From Dolomedes plantarius (Eukaryota; Arthropoda; Arachnida; Araneae; Dolomedidae), in NCBI GenBank assembly GCA_907164885.2, contig OU015492.1, positions 196,533,460-196,597,459 on the forward strand: DNA of 64,000 nucleotides, given 5' to 3'. Of this stretch, positions 45,541 to 56,852 are shown piece after piece. Made by a program: the position numbers and the translations under genes. Under the pieces are notes generated by a model that was not told the origin of the DNA, made no database searches, and was given only the letters and a program-made list of their open reading frames with translations. Numbering within the stretch: the stretch's first letter is position 1; each line of letters opens with the position of its first letter.

Positions 45541-48500
45541 AAATGATCTGACCTTGTTGTCTTGATTATTATTTAAAAATTAACTTTAGGCATTATCAGT
45601 AGCATCAAACGGTTTATATATATAACTTAGATTCATTAAAGCTGTTCTAATTTTTTAAGAAATCTAAAATGCTCAACATAACGATGTAAAAATCATATTT
45701 TAATGTGACAGTGAAATAAAGTATCTAGGAATAAATAAATGCCCTTATGTTTGTACCATTATGTTTTTGGTTTATGCTGTTTTGTATTATTATGATTTGT
45801 GATGTTATGTTTTGTAGACACGTTTTCAGATAGTTGCCCAAACACATACTTTTTGTGTTAACTTCAAAAACATAATTGCGTATCTTAGTTCAGTTCATAA
45901 AATATACACAAAAAGTACATTAAATTAAGGGAATGTTCAAAGGGAAATTAATTTCATCGGTAAACATACTAAAGGGGAGAGCATAGTGGTTTTCAAAGTC
46001 CCTTTCAAATTTCGGAAACCATCGTTAAAGGAAATCTGTTATAATGAATTTATAGGATGTATTACTAAAAATTCTGTTTAAAACATCACATATTGTTATA
46101 TGGAAAAAACAATTTGATTCACGAAATTAAGCGATCAACTAGTTAATTTAAACTTTTATAATAAAATATTCTTATTTCTGACAGCATAAATTTCTTAAAT
46201 TGAATAAAGTATCACTTAAAATAGAATTTTCAAGCATTTATCAATCGAATCCCAGTATCTGATAGTTTGTAGAAGAAAACAAATTATAAGGAAACTAATT
46301 GAGATCTAATGGTCGTTAAATAAATACAATGAATACATAAATCAATTTTCTCTAGCGAATGAAACACAGCAAAGGCTTTGATTCTTCTAATGAAAACAGC
46401 AAATAATAAATGTTAAAAAATGATTAAAAACATGTTTATTCCATAAACGAGATTTCGCATATCAAATAACGCTCGACTTAACATTCTATATACCAGAGCA
46501 TTTTTCAAAAATTGCGATAGAACGTAAATAAACTAAACCAATCATCAACAGTGGAACAAATTTTTACCGATTATTTTAGCTTTCTTTCATCGAAACTTTT
46601 ATTCAAAGCAAATCGAAGCGAAACTAATAAAAATGAATGGACACCAGAAAGTGAAACCAAAGCATTCATCTGATTGATTCAGTTGTGGTGCAGACAGAAT
46701 CAATAAATTCAATTATTCGTGACCACCTGGGGATTTACTGCTGAAAGAACGTTGTATCAAAATTTCGATCATCATCTACCTTTTAAAATTTATCTTTCAG
46801 CACTAAAAATCTTTTTAAGTTAAAGAGTTCTTTTTTTAACGGATTGATTATTCAAACTCATTAGAAGAGTTTCATTAGAAAAGTTCCGTTAGAAGAAGTG
46901 TATCAGTGTAAATTAATATTTTTAACCTCATGACTGAGTCTTGAAGGTGAAATTGAATCTTATATATTCTTAATTTATTATTGAAAAACTACTACAAGAA
47001 TAAAAGAACTATATAAAGGGCAACATGGTTAAACCTCATATAAATCTTGTTGGTGGGGTGGGGAATACATGGCAATTGTTATTAACAAGATTTAGGAAAT
47101 AATAAAAACCAAAATTATATTGGCATAAAGCCATCATCTACTACATTTGATATAGACTTGAAATTCAAGCTATTTTCAATCCAAGCACCGAAAGGAATGT
47201 ATATTTTAATGATAATTTAATGATATGTATTCAGTGCATTCCAAAAATTTATGATTTAGTATTTGTTAATCTTTGCTTTGAGAACAACTTGTTTGAAGTC
47301 ATCATCGGTTATTTGTGATGACATTTTAGTTTTATTTGATATTTTTGAAAATATTTTATTCTTTTCCTTTCTTTTCCATGATCATTTTATCGAGCTGCAT
47401 TTGTGAAACAGTTATTTACACGTGCAGTTTTAAAGTTACAGAATTAGGCAACATAATTTTCTCTACTACTGCATTCCTTTTTTTACTCATTGTAATGATA
47501 CCTCATTCTAACAAGATAATATATCATTGATTCCTCTGTTTTCTCTGCAATTCGTTACTCACAAAGAAACTTAGTGTTCGAAAAATATAAACAGTTATCA
47601 TGAACGTAATTCATGTGAAATCGACTATGCTTCAAGCATTCCAGGATGCATTTTTATTTCACTGCTTGGTTATATGTAGCTCCAATTCATTCAACGCATA
47701 TCTTCTACTATATTTAATTCCCTGACTTTCCTAGAAGTACAGCTGTGGCACTTTTTCGTCTTACGACAGGCCATGACTGTTTTCCCGCATATTTGTACCG
47801 TTTCAAACTTTGAAGCTCCCCATTATGTCTATGCGGACAAGATCAAATTTTTGATGCTACTCATCTGGACTCGGGCTCTGCACTTGTGTTCTTAAACTGT
47901 AAAGAACTGAGGTATTGGAAGGCAAGAGAACTAATGGCGTCATAGCCAATCTTCTGGGCGTTTGTAATAAATAAATAAATATAAATAACTTTATTTATTA
48001 GTTTCGTTAACGGGTGTGTCTTTTGTGTGGCTTGGAAGTCATAGATTTTCTTTGCCTCTTTTCCTCTTTCAACAGTTTCCCTTTTCATGTGTCTACTCCT
48101 TCCGCCGCTTCCCACGACTTTCTATTCAAATTTTCTGTTGTCTCCCCTGTGAGTCCCCCTGTCCAAGAGTTTGATGATTGTCGCATTTCTGAATTGTAAA
48201 TAGCCTAATGTTCAGCCTAAAGTTTATCGGCTGAAAAGAAACTACCAACTAATTCGAAACTAATTGTAACTTTTAAAATTTTTTTATTCTGCATATTAAG
48301 AAGCTGTTTGTTACTGATTTATAGAGGCGCCATAAACATGTTTTATGAAATTAGTAAAGACGCAGGAGAGAAATGTTGCGAGGAAAATCGATTTGTTACC
48401 TTAACTATCACCAGACTAAGCCTTGTTATTATCACAGACACTTCAGTTCTTCCCTGAATTAGGTCACAACATTAAAAACATTGATCTCGAGGGAAGATAA

Positions 48501-48791
48501 ATTTTAAACGCCCGATGAATGAAATATTACAAGTCTCTCTGTTTATTTTATGCATTATGAGTAGTTTTATTTTTTTACTAAGAATGCGAGAATGACGTCA
48601 GGCGATATTACAGACAGTACGATTAAAAGCAATTTTTTATGATCGCGTTATTATTTTCTTTGATTCTATTTTTAAAAAATTATTTTTCTGAGAATCTTAG
48701 CGTTGTGACAGAATATGTCTCATTGAGCTATAGTTTCTGAAAATCAAGATAATTTTTTAAATAATGAATCTCTCTCTTTCTTTCTCTCCAT
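45541..48791. other. unannotated AT-rich DNA
   Basis: About 3.2 kb without recognised genes or elements. The overlapping 61-84-codon frames near 47861-48199 sit in a slightly GC-richer patch but match no family I know. Confidence 0.45.
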
Positions 48792-48797
48792 GTATAT

Positions 48798-48858
<61 letters not shown>

Positions 48859-48878
48859 TGTGTGCGTGTGTGTATGTG
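48792..48878. repeat. (TA)n with CATA and TG margins
   Basis: TA run at about 48808-48855, with CATACATA on the left and TGTGTGCGTGTG on the right. Confidence 0.95.
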
Positions 48879-49692
48879 ATATTATGATATGTCAATTCAT
48901 AAAATAAAGAGTTATGCAAGTTCATTCTGAAAAATTGTAAAATATGTTTTTAAAAAAATGAGGGTGCAATGTATAAGGAATGTTGAAAGTACAAAAGCTA
49001 ATAGAAAAGCAAACATTAAGAAAAACCCCAACTTTTGACTAACAGACCAAATAAATACTTATTTGTATCTTTGAATAGGTATCAAAATACGGGTTTTGTT
49101 CATGCCATTCAGACTCTTACGAAAGTAATTATATTAGTAATGATAATGATAATAGTAAGGTAATTACCAATCTTTTTAGAAAATCCCCCAAACTGCTTAT
49201 CGTTTCAGAAAATGAAAATGATTCACTGTGAGGCAGTTTTCTCCAATAGGGTAACAAACTGAATCTATTAATAGGACTAAACAACCAGAATGTACGCAAA
49301 TTTATATTTATGTTATAAATTGCACATAAACAGAACAATATCAATTAAAACTACTCATATGTTTATTTCTAAAGTGATTGCACTTCAATATATAACTGGC
49401 ATAATTGTAAGCAATAGTGAGACGACTTCCCTATGCAGGACCAAACTTTTACACGAACGCTTGATCAAAATTAATGAGTGATTGAGTACGGGAAATTCCA
49501 TTTAGAGTTTCCCATTCTCAATATACAATCAGTAAAAGCAAAAATTATCCTATACTGGACGAGACACGCAATATTTATAAAGACGAGGTCAGTCTAATAG
49601 CATTCAGTGGAGTAAGACATTACGTATTTATATCGTTTGCATTTAGCATATCAGAGGTATGCCAAGTTATCACCATTATTTTCCTTTTATAC
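48879..49692. other. unannotated AT-rich DNA
   Basis: Nothing recognised. Confidence 0.45.
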
Positions 49693-49694
49693 TA

Positions 49695-50462
49695 CAAGGT
49701 GCGCCATAAAGTAACCGGACATTTTTTTTATAAATAAGAAAAATATTACTCACTTTAAAATAAATTTATCTCCTTTAAAATAATCGCCAAAAGAGTCTAT
49801 ACAATTTTTACAACGTTTCTTCAAGTCATCGAAACACTGTTTATAGGCGTTGGAGCTAACTGTTCGCAAAATACGCGTAACATTTCATTTAATATCCGAG
49901 ACGTTGTCAAATCTCTGTCCTTTCATGGCCATCTTAAGTCTCGGAAAAAGGAAAAAATCTGCTGGCGATAGGTCGGGAGAATATAGTGGGGCATTTATCA
50001 CTGTAATTGAATTTTTAGCAAGATATTGCTGTACAGAAATTGCTGCATGTTGCCTAACATTATCGTGTAAAATAAACCATTGCCCAGAATCAAACAGTTC
50101 CTTCCTAACTCGCCTTATCCTGTTTCTTAATCGAAAAAGCACCTCCTTGTAAAAATACTGATTAATTGTTTGATTTTCAGGAACAAATTCGTGGTGAATA
50201 AGTCCTTTGTAATCAAAAAATTCAAAATCCATGAAAGGACAGAGATTTTAAAACGTCTCGGATATTAAATGAAATGTTACGCGTATTTTGCGAACGGTTA
50301 GTTCCAACGCCTATAAACAGTGTCTCGATGACTTAAATAAAAGTTGGAAAATTTTCATAGACTCCTTTAGCGATTATTTTGAAGGAGATAAATTTATTTG
50401 AAGGTGAGTAATATTTTTCTTATTTATAGAAAATTGTCTGGTTACTTTATGGGCGCACCTTG
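49695..50462 (-). mobile_element. mariner element rearranged into a fold-back
   Basis: Left end CAAGGTGCGCCATAAAGTAA, preceded by TA (49693-49694). The right end is its inverted match. The inverted arms run about 230 bp (49695-49930 and 50231-50462), far beyond a normal mariner TIR. The right arm is an inverted copy of the transposase 3' end instead of the expected 5' half. The right flanking base pair is TT where TA is expected. Confidence 0.9.
49750..50232 (-). pseudogene. mariner DD34D transposase, C-terminal half
   Basis: 161 codons in one frame with a single internal TGA at about 49885. It opens MDFEFFDYKGLIHHEFVPEN, then INQYFYKEVLFRLRNRI. WFILHDNVRQHAA carries the second catalytic Asp, and SPDLSPADFFLFPRLK the third at a spacing of 34. 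MKGQRFDNVSDIK leads to the internal stop, then SSNAYKQCFDDLKKRC and DSFGDYFKGDK to a natural stop. Both helix-turn-helix domains and the first catalytic Asp are missing, replaced by the inverted duplicate of the C-terminal coding region. It cannot encode an active enzyme. Confidence 0.92.
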
Positions 50463-52406
50463 TTTCTCCATGAACTTGCTTACTACAGGCTTTCAGGATC
50501 ACACTTCGCTAAAATCCAGCAATTTCGTTGTTTGTAGTCACCGCGTCATGAACGTACTTATGATTAAATTTACTTAATATGAAATTGTTAAATGTGCATC
50601 TAGTTTCGGAGACCAGCATTCATACTTTAAATGAGATTTAGATAATATATTAACATGTAATATTGATGACTCCAATGAGATATGAACAAAGATGATACTA
50701 ATACAATTTCCAGTCCATTTGTTTTGCAGTGTAAATATCTCGCTGAATCGGTGTAAGATAGCCGAAGATGTACAACACTAAAATTATGTACATATTCAGC
50801 TAACCGTTAAAATCATTAATGATCTATTTGATTCCAATGACAACTAAGAGCATAAATCAAAGTAATATTAATTCGTTTCGATCCAGTTTTAATAAAACTA
50901 ATAAGAAATTATAACCGAAATTCATGATTATCGCATAGATAATAAATTTCGTATTATTAGACCCCAGAATTGTAAAACATGCCATATTAAATAAGGTTAC
51001 AAAAACTTTGTTTAAATAATAATATTATTCGCATTATAAGACTGTAATCTACGGCTACAGAATTCAGAAAACTAACAGTTTGATCAAAAGCATTTGTCAC
51101 AGAATAAATATCCAAGCAAATTAATCACCTTACTGGTAGTATTCCTTTTAAAAATAAATGGCACTTTAATTATTTTATCCTCAGCTCTTCAAAAGTAGCT
51201 TAGGTTTTATAACGTGTATTATTTATTACATGTAACACCTTCTTTATTAAATCCCCCATTTAGTTTTTTTTGTGTGTGTTTGCAAACTTCTTTACAGTCT
51301 AACACGTTTATCTTTCTGTAACTAGAGCTTAGTTAATGCTAAAGATAGCCTTTGAAGATACATCTCTTTCTTTTTCTCTTCTTCTGTAACTGTAACTGGT
51401 TTTCCTTAAGCAATATGCCTGTAAAATGTTATTTTTCCTCCGTTATTTTATATTTGTTTTATGTTATACAAGACATTATTTTTTATGCAAACGTTTAATT
51501 TTTTCAAAGTGTTTAACTTACAACTTTTTTTTTACCTTTAGAACAGATCTTTAAGAAACATATTTCTTCGGTTTATCAATAATGTTGGCGCTATTTATGA
51601 AGAAAATATACCTAGAAATTTTCAGTTTTTGCTTCTTCTTTGTTGGATAGATCTTTTAATTTTTCATGTGATATTTAAAAATTCATTTTAAAAAATCCCA
51701 ACAATTTTAAACCATACCAAATCAGAAGATAACTTCAAAAAGTGGAATGAACTTATTTTCCCCTTACTTTTATTATATTTTGTTTACTATTTGCTTGATC
51801 CTTGTCTTTGTTCTCTTTTTTTACTCATGGCTTTGATTTCTATTTATTTAGTTTGGGGTTTGATAACATGAACACTCACTGTTTTAACTACTGGAATGGC
51901 AAAGTCTTATCTGCAAGATTTGTCAGTCATATCCTTATGAATAAAGACATAACAGCCTTTAAGATTCAGAGTAGCTTATAATACTCACACAGGCAATCTC
52001 TTGAGACAATCCCATATAAAGAGATGCTTAGTTCCCTCGATAATCTCTATTAAGATAAACATCACGAATTCTAGCACACAAAATTGGCTGCTTCTGAACA
52101 TTATAAACAGTAATGAAAAGTTTTGAAATACCTATTTTACGGACTGTTTGTTTTCAAGCTTTTACTGATATTACAGAGAAGTTAGGACGCGTATTATGAA
52201 TAACTGTGACCTTAAAATTATAATGATGTCGTTAGAAATTATCTCTTTTAACGTACATATGTTTTCATTATAAATAGAAATTTCCCAATATAGTTATTAA
52301 TGTTATTCCGGGAAGAAATGTTCTGGAATGCAATAGTAGATGACAAATTGAAGAATTTACACACAAATGGTAAAAATTTCCGAGTGCACATTTTTTAATA
52401 TAGGAT
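50463..52406. other. unannotated AT-rich DNA
   Basis: Nothing recognised. Confidence 0.5.
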
Positions 52407-52725
52407 TACATTCCTCCTTAACGGTCTTCCAGAAAGTAAAATTTCAGCCTCTAAAACCGTCTGTCGTCGCGAGTTATAATTTTGGCAGCGCGCCACAGTC
52501 TGCATCGCTTGAGCAAGCAGTTAACAGTTAAACAGAAAAGTACCTAAATGCGTCAAAATTTTGGCATGCATATATGTATATATATACATACGTACATATA
52601 TAAAGATTCATTTATACATAACACATACATACATATATATATATATGTACAAAAGAGGTAAGCAACGATAAGTAATCCTACGTTAATAACCCGCTGTAGT
52701 TTCGTTAGAAGAGATTACCTGAATT
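52407..52725. repeat. dispersed repeat C, copy 2
   Basis: Same flanks as 12925-13280 but with a different microsatellite core. Here it is TA/CATA mixed (52567-52650), where copy 1 has a long pure (CA)n followed by (TA)n. Confidence 0.88.
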
Positions 52726-53734
52726 TTATTTGTAAATGATATAATTAATACGCATTTGATAAAACAAATCCCACACATATGTAAATTCCAATTTTAACAA
52801 GATATTAGTATCCAATAAATCTAATTCATTAAATTATGTTTTTCAACTTAAATATTATGTAAACATTAAAAGGTTTAAATAATCTATTTAAATGTGTGTT
52901 TATGCAAAATGCAGAGAGGAGAGAAAATACAATACGTTATATAAACTACAAATACATGGCAAATATGTCGAATTTCTAGGAAAAATTATAGCATTTTTTT
53001 TACTAATTAAAAATTTTTATTAAAAATTAATTAAATATTCTATGTTCAAAACCTTTCCAGGGCTTAAGTGATAGAGTGAAAGAGAATACTGAAGGAAAAT
53101 AGTATTCAGTAGAAGTCAGGTGATTAATTAGTATCTAAAAATTAAATATAATAAAAAACAGTTTTTAACATTTTGGTATAAGCGCAATTCCACCACTTTC
53201 GTGGCAATAAGCTTGTTTAAAATGAAAGCACTAAAGGAAATGCTTTGTGCTAAACAGGGAGTATGCTCTTAAAATGCCTCTTTCGTTTCCCATTGAAATA
53301 TGCCATACGTTTAAAGTATGCTTGAAATAGTAGCTTCAAACGATATGAAGGGTCTTATTTTATTGAGAATAATCTCTCAAAATATTCACGTATAGGTATG
53401 ATATTGATGCCGTAAAACTGTAATTTTAGTAAAATGATATCTCTACGAGGAATTTAGAAATTCAAATATTTTGCAAACAACATTTTTACCATACATTTCA
53501 CATCTCAGAAAATGCCAATTTTAAACTTAAAAGAAATGTGAAACTTAAAAGTAAAATTTGACTTTTTACATTTTAAAAATAAGATAGCAAAATAAAATTA
53601 TTTTCCTGAATGTCTATATCTCTTACGATTCCTTATAATGAATTCAGTTCAACTTTAAAAAATATAGTTGAAAATAAGGAAGTTGGAAATAAAAACCCTT
53701 CTTAAATCCTCATTAGTTCAGAATTTTTATACTG
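52726..53734. other. unannotated AT-rich DNA
   Basis: Nothing recognised. Confidence 0.5.
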
Positions 53735-54348
53735 AACACGTAATGGGCGCCGCGATACCAACTGTCCTTCAGCCAGGCGCCTTCGTATGGTTCGAGAAGA
53801 CACAGCGGCCCCTAGTGAAGGTGCTACCTGTGCCTGGATGGCGGCCGATGAAGCAGTTGGCTGTACGCGTGCATTTCTTACGATGTGGCGGTCTTCTCGA
53901 CGACTCGTCTGTTGAGGGCGTCCTGAGCCTGGTCTTCGTGTACATGACATCTCTCGGGTCCACTGGTCCCAACACCTCCTCACAACACAATCAGAGCGGC
54001 CTAATTGACGAGCTACTCGCCTAGCTGACCACCCAGCTTCCATCATCCCGACGATTCTCCCCCTCTCAAACTGCGACAACTGCTTATATTGTCTTCGAAC
54101 ACGGCTTAATGGCATGTCTATCTCAGCTCTTCCTTTGTAAATGATTGAGCACACTCAAACAAGCTTTGGTTACCTGTTTTATACTCCACAGAGTACGATG
54201 TTCAACGCCCTCTACCGGCTATACGTAATGCGCAATCACGCTGCATTTCTAATCATTTGCATATCTCCCCGACATGTACCGTCATTGCAAGTTTCGTTAC
54301 GATCCCGCAATTATTTCTTGGTGCGCTAATTTTTTTTGTCCATGAGTG
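53735..54348 (-). mobile_element. Tc1-like element, one end only
   Basis: The right end CACTCATGGACAAAAAAAA (read inward) abuts TA (54349-54350) and leads to the N-terminal part of a Tc1 transposase on the minus strand. Similarity stops abruptly near 53735 and no left TIR is found. The catalytic half and other end were lost by deletion. Confidence 0.85.
53738..54154 (-). pseudogene. Tc1-like transposase, N-terminal half
   Basis: The intact minus frame opens at ATG 54154, but MPLSRVRRQYKQLSQFERGR at about 54115 is the more family-like start. The first helix-turn-helix is GRIVGMMEAGWSARRVARQL, then GRSDCVVRRCWDQWTRE. A GRPQQ-type linker (an AT-hook-like GRP motif) follows. The second helix-turn-helix region contains VRNARVQPTASSAAIQAQVA and SSRTIRRRLAEGQL. 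The protein breaks off after RRPLRV, where the catalytic domain should begin. The plus-strand frame at 53668-54024 is a shadow. It could encode a DNA-binding fragment, but expression is unsupported. Confidence 0.88.
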
Positions 54349-54350
54349 TA

Positions 54351-54800
54351 GTTTAATAGAACTTTTCAACTATGTACGCATAATTAAATCAGGAACAGAC
54401 ACAGTATATTAAATATTAGCCGAAATGAAATGATGTGCATTTTTCTGTGAAATTTTGGCTAACTTTGTGGACACTTTGGACGTATTTTTTCCCGTTCTTT
54501 TGAATTTATTGACGTTTCCAAGGTGACACTTAACATAATTGTTTGGAAACAGTTTAAAAAATTATTATGATTAAGTCAATGAATAACAAAAAAAAGTTAG
54601 ATCAATGCAAAACTTACACTTTATTTTTCGTTTGCTTCTAAGACTTAAAAAGTTTCAGATTTGGTTCATTAATTCTACGACTAACTTCTAAATAAATTTC
54701 AAAACACGACTTCTACAATACCTTTATTAAGAACAGTACCTGTACCGTATCTGTACAGACACCGTAATCTTGAAAACAATATATATTGTCTAAATCATAT
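54351..54800. other. unannotated spacer
   Basis: Nothing recognised. Confidence 0.4.
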
Positions 54801-56520
54801 TCTAGATGATATATTGTGGTTAGTTGTCAGGTTCCGCTACTTTCAGGGATATAAATACGCTGCAAATTATCGGCTGCTCTGAGTATCTGATTTGGATGTC
54901 TCATGAGTTCCCCAATAACCTCAAGAGAGAGCTTGGAATAGAACCACTGGATTTATATATCATAAGAGTAACCTGGAAGAGACACTTAACCATCCAAACA
55001 TTACTGGAAACTTACACTTTCAAAATACTAAACGAATCGAGAGTCAAACAGTGATTCCCCTGTAGCAGAATAGGCAGAATGGCGTAGGATATATCTAAAG
55101 GGTCCGGAGCCTATGCATATGTACAACCCAAAGCCGCCTTGGAAGAATGTTGCCATGAAGGTGGGTCTCGAACTTCCTACTTAGTGGACGAAAGTCGATG
55201 TGGCTGAGGCTCTAAAATCTTGGAAACGATAGGCTCTAAAAGTCAGAAAGTTATTAATATTTACACCGACGGATTAGTGGATCTGAATCAAAGTAAAGGA
55301 GCAACAGATTTTCAAAATCAAAAAACAGGCGGTAATTATTTTCCCCCTGCAAACGCTATATCTAGTATGGACGTTGAACTGTTGGCATTGTTTGCTCCCA
55401 GGAGCTAAAGGAAAAACAAATATGTATCCTCGTTGACTCACGATTTACCATAAAGGCTTTTAGAAAACCTGAACTAGGGGACTTCTCGTTCCGTACTAGA
55501 AAGGTGAGAGTGCCACTCCCGAAGCTGGAAGGAGGGGCAAAGTGAATTGTTTTTCAATGGACTCTAGCCCACTGCTGAGTAGAAGGTAGCGAGACGGCGG
55601 ACGAGATAGCCAATATAGATCCGATGCAGCGTCCCCTGTGAACTCTGACGGGATGTAAAGAGGCAACATTGTAGGGTTCGCGTGTTGCTCAGATGCAAAT
55701 TTCTGGTAGCTGCGCAGTGCAGGTCAGTCGAAGTGAGTTCGGAGCAGGTGTTTGGTCTATTTAAGTGACACACGCTGAGTTGGCAAGGGCCCAAGAAGGG
55801 AGTGGAGATTTGTACGGTAGTGAGTTACGCTATTAGTAGAGATACGAATGAGTCGAGAAAAGTTAGATTGAAGGTGATAGCGGTATTTTACTGATAGAGC
55901 ACGTATTAGTATTTAGCCTAGGTGGCTGCATGAGTTCGATAGTTACTTCAGAGCCCGATGGTTACGGGTATTGTTAGTGAACGTATATTCTGCCTGAAAG
56001 GGTTCGTTACGACTTTAAAGTTCAGTTTCTTAGTACCGCAAGTTGCGGTACTGTTGTGTTATTATTTGAAGTCCCAAGTCGGTCTATGTTAGTCTACCTC
56101 TACGAAGAAAATAAAGGAATTATTTATATTTATGCCTATTACTTTATAGTGTGCCTGGACCATTAGAGGATTCACAGGGTAAATAAGAAACAGAACCATA
56201 TAACATTCAGCATGATACTTCAAGAATAGACTGAAAAATGGAAAACTGGGGACACGGACCGATCGCTCTATAGCATCCAACCAAAATGTACAGACCCGAA
56301 ACTCAACTAATACGTCTTTCGATCTACGACTACGTTTTCTGCGATGGCGAGGATTAGTTACATAACAACCGGTCACTACCTATCACAGTTTCATCTGACT
56401 GACCACCCAATCTGCAGGGTCTGCCAGTCAGAGGAGAAAACACTACCGTACATACCGCGTAAATGCACCTGCGCCAATATGGCTCGTGAATACCCGATAG
56501 CTCTGGCTGTGTAAATGGAC
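54801..56520 (+). pseudogene. Jockey-like non-LTR retrotransposon remnant, split by a solo LTR
   Basis: On the plus strand the end of a reverse transcriptase ORF is recognisable: RELGIEPLDLYIIRVTWKRH near 54930, the tail region before RNase H. An RNase H domain follows. Its acidic residues are in NIYTDGLVDLNQSKGA (Asp), MDVELLAL (Glu), CILVDSRFTIKA (Asp) and GSETADEIANI (Asp), spread over frameshifts from 55240 to 55620. After the LTR insertion (55670-56202) the 3' part resumes near 56330 with MARISYITTGHYLSQFHLTD, then CRVCQSEEKTLPYIPRKC. This is the terminal Cys-rich motif of such elements, with the usual His replaced by Tyr. The 5' part is absent. It is inactive. The Jockey-type clade call is from motif style only. 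Confidence 0.82.
55670..56202 (+). mobile_element. solo LTR, family L1, copy 3
   Basis: Reverse orientation relative to the other two copies. It starts TGTAGGGTTCGCG and ends CCATATA. Perfect 4-bp duplications ACAT flank it (55666-55669 and 56203-56206). At 533 bp it equals copy 2 in length. It interrupts the Jockey-like remnant. Confidence 0.87.
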
Positions 56521-56737
56521 GGACTGATACAAAATAGATGTCACTGTGTTTATGTTGACGGCATACCATATCTATCGGGTCATAAGAATTCTCCGATATC
56601 GGAACCCTGCTCCAAGAAGATAAAAATATACCTGTATTAAAAAATCTACACAATGGCGTCACGGTTTAGTTCAAAATAAGAATATATTTTTTTAAGAAAA
56701 AAAAGGGTTGGAATTTGATAAACTTTTTCATGTTAAC

Positions 56738-56778
<41 letters not shown>

Positions 56779-56793
56779 ATATATACATATATA

Positions 56794-56851
<58 letters not shown>
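56738..56851. repeat. compound (TA)n-(GT)n-(TA)n microsatellite
   Basis: TA 56738-56758, GT to 56778, then mixed TA to 56851. Confidence 0.96.

Positions 56852-56852
<1 letters not shown>

Noticed and set aside
47861..48199. Possible small gene in a GC-richer patch
   Set aside because: Two opposing frames overlap, neither has a recognisable motif, and no start or splice context favours one.
53668..54024. 118-codon plus-strand frame
   Set aside because: Shadow of the minus-strand Tc1 transposase N-terminus, which has clear helix-turn-helix motifs in its own frame.
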